A stretch of 64,000 bases of DNA from Aureibaculum algae (GTDB lineage Bacteria > Bacteroidota > Bacteroidia > Flavobacteriales > Flavobacteriaceae), in contig NZ_CP040749.1 in NCBI RefSeq assembly GCF_006065315.1, positions 4,796,001-4,860,000 of the forward strand, read 5' to 3'. The translations under genes and the position numbers were made by a program. The notes under the pieces were generated by a model. The model was not told where the DNA came from, did no database searches, and worked only from the letters and a program-made list of their open reading frames with translations. Shown piece after piece: positions 18,401 to 27,032 of the stretch (positions are counted from its first letter, which is position 1; each line of letters begins with the position of its first letter).

Positions 18401-21400
18401 TACATATACCTTGACTGTCCGCGACGCCAATTATAATACCGTTGCCGATGTAGGTTGTGAAACTTCCGTTGAAATTACTTTGGTTAACCCGAATGTGTTA
18501 TCTGTAATTATTTCAGAAACACAAAGTGTAGATTGTTTTGGTGGCAGTAATGGAACACTTGAAGCACAAGTTACAGGTGGTATAGAACCTTATGTATATC
18601 AATGGTATCGACAAGAAAATGGAACTTATGTCAATTTGAATCAAAATGTAGTTTCAATAAACAACCTTAGTGCTGGAAATTATAGAGTACTAATTACTGA
18701 TGCAAATATAGATGAAGCCCAATTTGACTTTACGCTGTCCCAACCTGAAGAAATTTTGGTTAACCCTGTCATTATAAATGTTACCTGTAATGGAAATAAT
18801 GATGGTACCGTAACGTTGACCCCTACTGGCGGAACAGGTAATTATACGATCAGTTGGTTAGATGATAGCACCATTACCTCATTTAATCGCTCAGATTTAG
18901 TAGCTGATGAATATTATTATACCATTTCTGATGAAAAGGGATGTATTTTGGATAGTTCTGTTACTATTACGGAACCATCATTTGTTGTAATAACTACTGA
19001 AAATAAGCAGAATCCATCAATTTCTACTGCTACAGATGGTTCCATAGATATAAGTGTAACTGGTGGTACTACCCCTTATAGTTTTGAATGGAAAAATAGT
19101 AATGGTGATGTTATTGCTACAACAGAAGATATTAATGGATTAGGAGTTGATTCTTATACTGTAATCGTTCGTGATGCAAACTACAACACTGTTAGTGATA
19201 TAGGTTGTGAATCCACATCAACTATTTTACTATCTGACCCTACTGTTTTATCCGTTACTATAACCGAAACTCAACTAATTTCTTGTTTTGGAGGTGATAA
19301 CGGAATGCTCAGTGCTGAAGTTATAGGAGGTTCAAGTCCATTTGATTATCAATGGTTAAAAGAAGATAGTGGAAATTATCTAGATCTTAATGTAAGTACA
19401 ACGACTATTGAAAACCGCTCAGCTGGTAAATATCGTGTTATCGTAACGGATAATAATAGTGCTACAACACAATTTGATTTTACGTTGTCTGAACCAGTCG
19501 AAATAGCAATTGATTCTTCTATTCAAAGTGCAAGTTGTTTTGGCAATAATGATGGAAGCATCGACATTACAGTAAGCGGAGGAACAGAACCGTATAGTTT
19601 TAGCTGGAAAAATGAAAATGGATTTGAGGTAAGTACAAGTGAAGACCTTGTAAATGTTGTTGCGGGTAATTATACCATAACAATAACAGATACTAACGGC
19701 TGTACATCTGAAAATACCATTGAAATAGCTGAGCCTGCCGAATTACTGGAAATTAAATTAGATGAATTGAAAGATCCAAGTGCCTTTGGCATAAATGATG
19801 GATTTGTAAATGTAAATATTGCAGGAGGAGATGGCCCTTATCTTTTTGAATGGACAGACATCAACAATAATACAATTTCAACTGAAGAAGATTTGTCAAA
19901 TGTTGGAGAAGGTGTTTATACTTTAATGGTTGTTGACAATAATGGCTGTTCCGTCTCAGAACAATTCGCTCTGCTCGCTCCTGATGAATTAAATATCACA
20001 ATAAATGAAAGTATAGCCATACTTTGTTTTGGAGACCAAGGCGAATTACAGGCATTTGTAACAGGAGGTGTTTTAAATACTGGTTCAGATTATAGTTACC
20101 AATGGTTTAAAGAAGAAAATGGTTCATATATCAATTTAAACAACTCTACTAATATTATTTCAGATATTAGAGCGGGTACATATCGTATCATTGTGAACGA
20201 TGATAGTACTATTGATAAAACGCTAACTTATATCCTAACAGAACCAACTGAAATAAGTAATGATTTAAATATATCAAATTCCGTTAGTTGTACAAGTGGA
20301 GCAGATGGTGCGATTTCTTCAACAATATCGGGTGGTTCACTTCCATATAGCTATTTGTGGAACAATGGTAGTGAAGAAGTAAACTTGACGGATTTATCGG
20401 TAGGCACTTATACGTTAACAGTTACAGACAATAATGGTTGCATTGCTAAAACAAGTATTGAGTTGACACAACCTGACGGAATGTCAATTGAAAGTGAAGT
20501 CTTAAAACCCTCTTGTAGTAATGAAAACGATGGATCAATTTCTCTAACTATTACCAATGGCACGGCACCATTTACTTATCTCTGGAATACAGGAGCAACA
20601 GATTCGAGTATTTCAAACTTGATAGCGGGTGACTATAGTGTTACCATAACAGACGCTTCCGGATGTGTTGCAGTTCAGAACTTTACCTTAGACAATCCTG
20701 ACCCGTTAACTATTGATTTAGGTGAAAACAGAATACTGTGTCTAGATCAAAACTTGGAATTAGATGCAACAATTGAAGATCTAGGAGCCACCTATCAATG
20801 GACGTCAAATAATGGATTTTCTAGTACTTCCCCGCTTATTGTATTAAAGGACGAAGGCACTTATAGTTTAACCGTAATCAATAGCAGTGGATGTTCAGCT
20901 GTAGATAGTATTGAAATAACTTCAACAAATGAGGTCATTTCGGCAAACTTTTTAGTCCCTACACAAGCATTTGAAAATGAAATTATCGTACTCGTAGATG
21001 TTAGTGAACCAGTACCTGATACTGTGAATTGGAGTTTTTCGGAAGGCACTACGATTGTAAGTCAAAATGGAGATTATGCGGAACTAATGTTTGAAAAAGC
21101 AGGTGTCTATACGGCTACAATGATTGCCAAAAGAGGGTCATGTGATGCCGTTTTAACAAAGGAAATTATTGTACAAGAAAGCACTAGTTTTGGAAGCCCA
21201 CAAACCCCTCATGCTAATTTTATAGAGGAATTTACGATATTCCCTAATCCTAATAATGGAGTTTTTAAAGCTGAGGTAAAGCTGTTACAATCAGCTCCTG
21301 TTAGTCTTAAAATAGTGAATTTAGCTACAAATGCCATTGTAAATACTAAAATTGCAAGCGGAAAAGAGTATTACGTTTTTGACTATAACTCAACATTAGC

Positions 21401-21470
21401 AATTGGAGTATATATGGTTATGTTAGAGACACCAAAGGGGACACAAGTAAGAAAAATAATTATTAAATAG
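15489..21470 (+). CDS. SprB-repeat cell-surface adhesin with T9SS type A sorting domain
   Basis: I start at ATG 15489 (MKKLWYLLLFVTGSIFSQQ, a signal peptide) rather than the TTG six bases upstream, giving 1993 residues. After a ~330-residue N-terminal region come about 17 SprB-type repeats (PF13573). Each has a CFG..DG.I start, GG..PY.Y.W, and an aGxYxxxVtDxxGC end. They form a higher-order triplet of ~248 residues repeated about four times. A PKD-like segment lies near 1800-1870. The last ~75 residues are a T9SS type A sorting domain (FTIFPNPNNGVF ... VRKIIIK), so the protein should be exported by T9SS and anchored at the surface. SprB of gliding flavobacteria is the best-known relative. Here the gene ends the toxin-like operon, 11 bp after the Fn3 gene. 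Confidence 0.85.
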   Translation: MKKLWYLLLFVTGSIFSQQHQLYYEYRLVLEPFGDHYELISDATDNSGYFEVFSLNDIDDLAGNIPLTIGSVFKNNDTFPYQITTLFNNLSSGTVEEAETIAINGIGSVRNVTIILDQFSAIQTAYIKYYTANIMSLNQPSQTSVCGTINVSATTNHPSEAYKWQFQALTDIWQDVPIQQGQDNLSISLEDLYGANANAYLNTPVRFKINNQYGAYDSNIVDYTFTDCSPGLAQNPPQPIQSTCSNSNDGSVDVQFDRSLASNERMLIYIEKQLPDNSWDLYLDTYILEPSAISTVTNNTYNWNSILEPGNYRVRYITKYDSTGDIPTNPNSDELSNEFQIIAPTPVTFTHAKADILCFGNTDGSITINASGGSNTGFEYSIDNGTSWQSNNKFNNLTDATYSLLAKDGNGCVAETNQQAIITTPQNLFNIVADIVNEPSANGVSDGNISIDVFGGTGVLDFQWTKNGANYASTQNITGLGAGVYQITSTDANGCASNTLEFTLEEPPVLSVQFTLVQEIDCNGGTGTIEAQGYGGSSANDDSYTYLWSNGSTNQTQLNILANSYTVSVTDSNLASVTATYDLVEPPALLVTSTSTDVLCNGGSDGTVSLAITGGTGAYVINWNDDNTISTPTRTGLAQGEYFYTVSDANSLSCNITGSITIAQPLPIDIQSIAQQPTAAGATDGTITITVSEGTTPYTYQWTDTNGTMLATTKDINGLGAGDYSVTVRDTNYNLSADNLGCESSLLVTLVEPQTIDVNIIETQTVSCQGNDGILTAEVIGGTAPFEYQWLKEENGNYQDLFQDIVTINNLSAGSYRLVVTDVNSVTNQADITLNNPGTIVVAPTTTNVACNGANNGSLQLNISGGLAPYVISWDDSAVTTENRSNLSKGEYFYTIEDANNCTINGSITISEPNPITIVIDAQQNPSSGNATDGLINITVSNGTSPYMYEWKNSNGDVLVTTEDISGLGIDTYTLTVRDANYNTVADVGCETSVEITLVNPNVLSVIISETQSVDCFGGSNGTLEAQVTGGIEPYVYQWYRQENGTYVNLNQNVVSINNLSAGNYRVLITDANIDEAQFDFTLSQPEEILVNPVIINVTCNGNNDGTVTLTPTGGTGNYTISWLDDSTITSFNRSDLVADEYYYTISDEKGCILDSSVTITEPSFVVITTENKQNPSISTATDGSIDISVTGGTTPYSFEWKNSNGDVIATTEDINGLGVDSYTVIVRDANYNTVSDIGCESTSTILLSDPTVLSVTITETQLISCFGGDNGMLSAEVIGGSSPFDYQWLKEDSGNYLDLNVSTTTIENRSAGKYRVIVTDNNSATTQFDFTLSEPVEIAIDSSIQSASCFGNNDGSIDITVSGGTEPYSFSWKNENGFEVSTSEDLVNVVAGNYTITITDTNGCTSENTIEIAEPAELLEIKLDELKDPSAFGINDGFVNVNIAGGDGPYLFEWTDINNNTISTEEDLSNVGEGVYTLMVVDNNGCSVSEQFALLAPDELNITINESIAILCFGDQGELQAFVTGGVLNTGSDYSYQWFKEENGSYINLNNSTNIISDIRAGTYRIIVNDDSTIDKTLTYILTEPTEISNDLNISNSVSCTSGADGAISSTISGGSLPYSYLWNNGSEEVNLTDLSVGTYTLTVTDNNGCIAKTSIELTQPDGMSIESEVLKPSCSNENDGSISLTITNGTAPFTYLWNTGATDSSISNLIAGDYSVTITDASGCVAVQNFTLDNPDPLTIDLGENRILCLDQNLELDATIEDLGATYQWTSNNGFSSTSPLIVLKDEGTYSLTVINSSGCSAVDSIEITSTNEVISANFLVPTQAFENEIIVLVDVSEPVPDTVNWSFSEGTTIVSQNGDYAELMFEKAGVYTATMIAKRGSCDAVLTKEIIVQESTSFGSPQTPHANFIEEFTIFPNPNNGVFKAEVKLLQSAPVSLKIVNLATNAIVNTKIASGKEYYVFDYNSTLAIGVYMVMLETPKGTQVRKIIIK

Positions 21471-21559
21471 TTTAGGTAATTCATACTGACAAATTAATTT
21501 AATGTTAAAATTCGATCCCCAATTCTGATAGTGTAATTCTTTGTTAAAACAACAACGCC

Positions 21560-22309
21560 TTACATCACCACAATACCTCGTTCTTTAAATGGTACTAACA
21601 ACGACTCATCTATTTGATCATCAGTTACAATAACATCAATGTCATTAATAGGAACAACGGCATATCTCCTTGCCTCCATTATTTTTGTACTGATACACAT
21701 AGACACTACATAATCTGAAGATTCAATCATGCCCTTTTTAATATGGGCTACTTCCCAATCAGATTCCGTCATACCTCTCTCTATGTTTAATGCATCAGTA
21801 CCCATAAAACAAATATCAGCTCTTAATTTCGATATGGAGTTCATAACATCAATACCAATGGTGACTTGAGCTGATTTATTTAATTTACCACCAATAAAAA
21901 TAACTTCAATTGTTGGATGGTGTGATAACTGCAAAGCAATAGGCAAACTGTAAGTAAAGATTGTTGAATTTATATTTGCTGGTATTAACTTTACCAATTC
22001 TAAATTGGTAGAACTTCCAGTCATAATAATAACCTGACCGTCATGAATTAATTTCACCGCTTTTTTTGCTATTTGTTTTTTCTTATCTAAATCTGAAACA
22101 CTCCTTTCATTATAACTGAGTATTTTGTTTTCAATTGATAATGCCCCACCGTGCACCTTATGTAATAAATGTTGAGCTTCCAGTTCCTTTAAATCTCGTC
22201 TAACAGTATCTTCAGAAACTTGTAACTCCACGCTTAAAATGGTAGAATGTACTTTTCTATGTGTTTTTAATTTCTGAAGTATTAATTGATGTCTTTCTAA
22301 CTTTAACAT
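21560..22309 (-). CDS. DeoR-family transcriptional regulator
   Basis: The 249-residue protein has an N-terminal winged HTH (residues ~5-57) with the DeoR signature VSEDTVRRDLKELE followed by HKVHGGAL. The sugar-phosphate-binding DeoR C-terminal domain (~75-235) includes 'DGQVIIMTGSSTNLELVK' and 'CFMGTDALNIERGMTESDWE'. Family members are usually repressors released by a phosphorylated sugar. It is convergent with the adhesin operon and faces the same way as the NamZ gene, about 240 bp downstream of it. Control of the neighbouring muropeptide-type locus is the natural inference. Confidence 0.9.
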   Translation of the reverse strand: MLKLERHQLILQKLKTHRKVHSTILSVELQVSEDTVRRDLKELEAQHLLHKVHGGALSIENKILSYNERSVSDLDKKKQIAKKAVKLIHDGQVIIMTGSSTNLELVKLIPANINSTIFTYSLPIALQLSHHPTIEVIFIGGKLNKSAQVTIGIDVMNSISKLRADICFMGTDALNIERGMTESDWEVAHIKKGMIESSDYVVSMCISTKIMEARRYAVVPINDIDVIVTDDQIDESLLVPFKERGIVVM

Positions 22310-22396
22310 GAAAATTATTTTGTTTATTTGATATAATTACAATTAATACGCTCAATTACTGCTAAATTTCTAATCCTGCGTGTTTAATCCTAAGAT

Positions 22397-22425
22397 AAAA
22401 CGCAAAAACACGTATAAAAACGCAA
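22397..22425. promoter_or_regulatory. Candidate operator: direct repeat AAAACGCAA
   Basis: AAAACGCAA occurs at 22397-22405 and again at 22417-22425, a 20-bp spacing close to two helical turns, in the leader of the DeoR-type gene. A similar CGCAA-containing phrase (AAACCGCAAAAGATTGCAA, ~23869-23887) lies between the NamZ and SusC genes. It could be the regulator's own site. This is inferred from pattern only. Confidence 0.3.
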
Positions 22426-22545
22426 TATATTATATTTTTTTTTAATGAACTACTTTTTAGAAATACTAGTTTTTATTTAGCAATTACGCATCTTTGACAT
22501 TCTCACAACTATTTATTACTGTTTCAATGTATATCTCAACGCTTT

Positions 22546-23787
22546 TTATGGATACAACAAATAGGTCTCACGCATCTTTTTATAGTTTGTTAAACCTGGT
22601 TCCCAACTGGCACGAATCTCAGATTCTGGCACGCCATCAATTATTTGCTGTCTAAACAATCCTGAACCAATTTGTATTTCAATATTGTTCATTTGATTAC
22701 TTAAACTACCATCAAAGAATTTTTCCTTTTCTGGACTAGACGCATACAATTCCATTATCCATTTTAAATTTATTTGCTTGCTTTCTCTTAATAAATCAGT
22801 ATCGTAATTTCGTAAGTCTAAACCATAACATACTTCATCCATAAATATAGGGGTCATTGACATGCCTTTTATACTTTTAGGAGTAAATGAGAAATCATAA
22901 ATACCCTTATAAGCCGGACTCCCAAAAACAGTAAAAGGAAACTGTGTACCTCTACCATGATTAATATAAGTACCTTCAAACATACAGGTAGAAGGATATA
23001 ACAATACAGATAATTGCGTATTTAAATTTGGTGAAGGCGATACAGGCAAGGTATACCGCATATTATGATCATAATTGGCAACAGGTATTATCTTCAGCTT
23101 ACATTGCACAGCTTTGCCATTTGATGTAACCCAACCTTCACCATTTGCCATTTTAGCAAACTCAGCTACTGTGAGCCCGTGAGACATCGGAATAGGAAAT
23201 TTACCTATCCCTGATTTATATTTCATATCTAATACAGGTCCATCAATTAAATAACCATTTGGATTGGGCCGATCTAAAATAAGTAGCTCCTTATCATTTT
23301 CATAACACGCCTCCATCAAACGTACCAACGCATTAATATTTGTATAAAATCGAACACCAACATCTTGAAGGTCATATATAAGGACATCAATATCTTCAAA
23401 ATCTTTCTTTGAAGGCTTTCTTTTAGCTCCATATAAAGAAACAATAGGAATACCCGTTTTATGATCTATCTCATCAGTAACATGAACACCTGCACCAACA
23501 TTTCCTCTAAAACCATGTTCCGGACCAAATACCTTTACAATGTTTACCCCTAAGGTCTGAAGACTATCTACCAAATGTTTTTCTCCTATAATACTTGTAG
23601 GATTGGACATTATAGCTACCCGCTTATCTTTTAAATAAGGAACATATTTTTCGGTTTGGTCTGCACCTGTGATAATTTTACTGATTTGCAGGTTTTTACT
23701 GTTTTTTGAAGGTAATTCATTCGATTTTGCAAAATATATCCCAATACAAAATAATACAATTGAAAAAAAATTTAATTTGAAGATCAT
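22546..23787 (-). CDS. namZ: NamZ-type exo-beta-N-acetylmuramidase (DUF1343)
   Basis: The 413-residue protein has an N-terminal hydrophobic signal segment (FFSIVLFCIGIYFA). The DUF1343/NamZ core (PF07075) follows: 'KDKRVAIMSNPTSIIG', GPEHGFRG at residues 88-95, VGVRFYTNI, and the C-terminal domain with YPSTCMFEGTYI and GRGTQFPF. NamZ enzymes release terminal N-acetylmuramic acid from the non-reducing end of peptidoglycan fragments; Bacillus subtilis and Tannerella forsythia members are characterised. The length is normal. It should act in the periplasm or outside the cell. It is divergent from the SusC/SusD pair across 143 bp, which suggests joint control of uptake and cleavage. Confidence 0.88.
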   Translation of the reverse strand: MIFKLNFFSIVLFCIGIYFAKSNELPSKNSKNLQISKIITGADQTEKYVPYLKDKRVAIMSNPTSIIGEKHLVDSLQTLGVNIVKVFGPEHGFRGNVGAGVHVTDEIDHKTGIPIVSLYGAKRKPSKKDFEDIDVLIYDLQDVGVRFYTNINALVRLMEACYENDKELLILDRPNPNGYLIDGPVLDMKYKSGIGKFPIPMSHGLTVAEFAKMANGEGWVTSNGKAVQCKLKIIPVANYDHNMRYTLPVSPSPNLNTQLSVLLYPSTCMFEGTYINHGRGTQFPFTVFGSPAYKGIYDFSFTPKSIKGMSMTPIFMDEVCYGLDLRNYDTDLLRESKQINLKWIMELYASSPEKEKFFDGSLSNQMNNIEIQIGSGLFRQQIIDGVPESEIRASWEPGLTNYKKMRETYLLYP

Positions 23788-23860
23788 ATTCTCATAATTT
23801 AAGGTGTAAATGTATCAATTAGTTCGCAAATTAAGTTAAATTTTCAAAAAACAGCAAAAA

Positions 23861-23887
23861 CAAAGTTAAAACCGCAAAAGATTGCAA
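23861..23887 (-). promoter_or_regulatory. Candidate promoter of namZ
   Basis: On the minus strand TAACTTTG (23861-23868) fits the Bacteroidota -7 element TAnnTTTG exactly. A TTG (23885-23887) lies 16 bases upstream, slightly short of the usual spacing. No equally good -7 element was seen for the divergent SusC gene. Confidence 0.45.
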
Positions 23888-23930
23888 TATTTTTTATAAG
23901 TTTACCAGTACTAACGAAAATAATTCATTC

Positions 23931-26900
23931 ATGAGAAAAAAAATTAAAGCAATCTTCCTAATTTTCTTTACAACTTCATTTGCCCTATTATCCGCACAAA
24001 ACATTAGTGTGAGCGGTACGGTAGCAGACGAATCTGGTACACCCTTGCCAGGAGTAACGATATTAGTAAAAGGAACAAAGAAAGGAACAGCAACCGATTT
24101 TAATGGAAAATATAAAATATCGGTAGCAGAAGGGTCAACATTAGTTATTTCTTCTATTGGTTACAAAAAACAAGAACAAGTAGTATCTGGTTCAACCTTA
24201 AATATAACTATGGTTGAAGATGCCTCAGTTTTAGGCGAAGTAATGATTACCGCTGAATTTGGCCAAAAACGAGCCGAACGAGGTGTAGGTGCTGCAACAC
24301 AGACAATTGATGGATCAACTATTACCGAATCTGGTAGAGAGAATTTTATTACTGCTCTTTCCGGACGTGTACCTGGTCTTCAAATCAGTTCTACAAGTGG
24401 TGCACCAGGAGCTTCTAGTAATGTAGTTTTAAGAAACATAACTTCGATATCTGGTAGCAACCAACCATTATATGTAGTAGATGGTGTACCAATGAACAAC
24501 TCTTCTTTCGATCCTAACGGAATGGCAGGTGGAGCCACAAGCGAGTATTCTGTGAACAACTCAGATTTCTCTTCACGTGGAAATGATTTTAACCCTGAAG
24601 ACGTAGAATCTATAACCGTATTAAAAGGTGCCGGTGCAGCTGCTTTATATGGTTCCGATGCTTCTAATGGAGCCATTATCATCACTACTAAAAAAGGTAA
24701 AGCCGGTAAAGGTAGAGTTACCTTTAGTAATTATATCAAATTAAGTAATGCGTATGGTTATCCAGAAATGCAAGATAAATATGCTAACGGAGCCCGTGGA
24801 ACTACTAATTATTACTACACAAGTAAATATGGTGGATTGTACCCTGAGGGTCAACAATTATATGACAATGTTGATGCCATTCTTCAGACAGGCGTTCAAC
24901 AACGTTACAATGTGGCTGTTGAAGGTGGTTCTGATAAGGCTACCATCCGTGCTAGTTTTTCACAACTAAACGAAACAGGTGTTATTAAAACTACAGAATA
25001 TGAAAGAACGAATTTAAGTTTATCTGGTAGAGCTCAAATTACAGATTGGTTAAAATTTGAAGGTTCTATGCAATATACTGGTACAGAAAACAACAAGGTA
25101 AGAAGAGGTACAGAAAGCCCATTATACCGTGCTATGTTATGGCCTGTTGTTGATGATATGAGTAATTATTTAGCTGAAGATGGTTTACATATGAGAAACC
25201 CTGAATATTACCATGATGTTGACTTGTTAAACCCTTTGTTTGATATGTACAACAACAAATATTACGACGAATCAGATCGTATTCTAGGTAATGTATCGCT
25301 TAACTTTACACCAATTAAAAATGCCTTTTTAAGAGCACAAGTTGGTTGGGATGTGGCAAATCAAACCTATGTTTCTTCTAGAAACCCATATTATGCTTAT
25401 AATAATGCTGGCGATGGTTCATATAGTTTAGTTAATGCAAATTATTCTGACCCTAGTATTAATATACTTTCTGGTTACGACAATAAGTATTTTGATGACA
25501 AACTATCAGTATCAGCACAAGTTGGGTATCACCAATTAGAAAATAAGATTACACGTGCTTCTACTTATGGTACTAATTTTATTGATGCTAGTTTTCAATC
25601 CATTAATAACGTAGATCCTTTAACTATTGTTTCTAAACAAAGAAACACAAAACGTAGAGTACAAGGTATTTCTGGTCAGTTTCAAGTGGGTTATAATAAC
25701 ATGGCCTTTCTTACTTTTAGAGCTAGAAATGACTGGTCATCTACATTACCTAAAGAAAACAACAGTTATTTTTACCCATCTATTGAAGGTTCATTCGTGT
25801 TATCTGATTTAGATTTTATTAAAGATGTAGAAGCTATCAGTTACTTAAAATTAAGAGGTTCTTGGTCTCAAGTTGGTAAAGATGCTAGACCATTACAGAT
25901 TGACCCAGAATTACAAACTACTGGTTTAACAGGTGGTGGTTATAAATATGGATTTACAGGACCTAATAGAAATTTGAAACCAGAAATTACAACTGGACAA
26001 GAGGTAGGTGTTGATTTTAGATTGTTTAAAAATAGAGTAAAAGGTACTTTTTCATATTTTGAAACAGAAAATTCAAATCAAATAATACAAGGTTTCCGTT
26101 TAAGTTATGCTACTGGTTTCGTGTTAAACACATTAAATGTGGGTACCTTTGAAACAAAAGGATGGGAAGCAGCAATTGATGTTGATGTTATAAAAACTGA
26201 AAATGTAACTTGGAATTTAGGTGTTAATGGATCTCACGGAACATCTGAGGTTGTTTATCTTCCAGAAAACGTAACAGAATATTATAACGCATACACTTGG
26301 TTATCCGGTAATATAAGAACTGGTATTAGTGTAGGTAACCCTATTACATCTTTAACAGGGCGAGCTTATGAACGTAATGACAACGGTGATATCTTAATTT
26401 CTCCAACAAGTGGTTTACCTTTAACTTCTTCTGAATGGTCTAATCTTGGAAACAGAGAACCAGATTTACGTTTTGGTATAACTACGCGTTTAAAGTATAA
26501 AAACTTAACTTTATCAGGATTGTTTTCAGGGCGTTTAGGTGCTACTGTTGTTAATGGTACTAAACGTTATATGATGCAAAGAGGTACAAGTTGGGAGTCT
26601 GTAGAATTAAGAGAAGGACCAGATCAAGTATTTGAAGGGGTTATTAAAGATGGTAATGAAAATACAGCCAATCCAACTACAAATACAATATCTGTTGACT
26701 ATGGTACATATGGTTCTAGTATATTTACTGGAGGAGATGAAGATTGGATAGAAAAAGATATAAAATATATAAGACTACGTGAATTACGTTTGGCGTATCG
26801 TTTACCAGATGATTTACTTAAAAAGTCTAAATTACTTAATTCTATGAACCTATATTTTGTGGCTAATGATTTATTTACTTGGACAAACTATTCAGGTATA

Positions 26901-27020
26901 GACGCTGTTGGTAATGCTGTTTCTGCAGCTGCAGGTGGTGTTGGTGGAGAAGGCTATGATGTAATGGCAATACCAAACCCTCGTAGTTATTCAATAGGAT
27001 TAAGTATAATATTAAATTAA
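23931..27020 (+). CDS. SusC/RagA-family TonB-linked outer-membrane receptor
   Basis: The 1029-residue protein has a signal peptide ending near LLSAQ (residue ~23). A carboxypeptidase-D regulatory-like domain follows (VSGTVADESGTPLPGVTILV, to ~95). The plug domain carries the SusC hallmarks PLYVVDGVPMNN and 'VLKGAGAAALYGSDASNGAI', and then comes a 22-strand-type barrel ending in aromatic strands (YSIGLSIILN). It forms the import channel with the SusD protein 12 bp downstream. Next to NamZ and a dipeptide epimerase, the likely substrate is a muropeptide or related amino sugar compound (inference). Confidence 0.93.
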   Translation: MRKKIKAIFLIFFTTSFALLSAQNISVSGTVADESGTPLPGVTILVKGTKKGTATDFNGKYKISVAEGSTLVISSIGYKKQEQVVSGSTLNITMVEDASVLGEVMITAEFGQKRAERGVGAATQTIDGSTITESGRENFITALSGRVPGLQISSTSGAPGASSNVVLRNITSISGSNQPLYVVDGVPMNNSSFDPNGMAGGATSEYSVNNSDFSSRGNDFNPEDVESITVLKGAGAAALYGSDASNGAIIITTKKGKAGKGRVTFSNYIKLSNAYGYPEMQDKYANGARGTTNYYYTSKYGGLYPEGQQLYDNVDAILQTGVQQRYNVAVEGGSDKATIRASFSQLNETGVIKTTEYERTNLSLSGRAQITDWLKFEGSMQYTGTENNKVRRGTESPLYRAMLWPVVDDMSNYLAEDGLHMRNPEYYHDVDLLNPLFDMYNNKYYDESDRILGNVSLNFTPIKNAFLRAQVGWDVANQTYVSSRNPYYAYNNAGDGSYSLVNANYSDPSINILSGYDNKYFDDKLSVSAQVGYHQLENKITRASTYGTNFIDASFQSINNVDPLTIVSKQRNTKRRVQGISGQFQVGYNNMAFLTFRARNDWSSTLPKENNSYFYPSIEGSFVLSDLDFIKDVEAISYLKLRGSWSQVGKDARPLQIDPELQTTGLTGGGYKYGFTGPNRNLKPEITTGQEVGVDFRLFKNRVKGTFSYFETENSNQIIQGFRLSYATGFVLNTLNVGTFETKGWEAAIDVDVIKTENVTWNLGVNGSHGTSEVVYLPENVTEYYNAYTWLSGNIRTGISVGNPITSLTGRAYERNDNGDILISPTSGLPLTSSEWSNLGNREPDLRFGITTRLKYKNLTLSGLFSGRLGATVVNGTKRYMMQRGTSWESVELREGPDQVFEGVIKDGNENTANPTTNTISVDYGTYGSSIFTGGDEDWIEKDIKYIRLRELRLAYRLPDDLLKKSKLLNSMNLYFVANDLFTWTNYSGIDAVGNAVSAAAGGVGGEGYDVMAIPNPRSYSIGLSIILN

Positions 27021-27032
27021 AGAATAGATATC

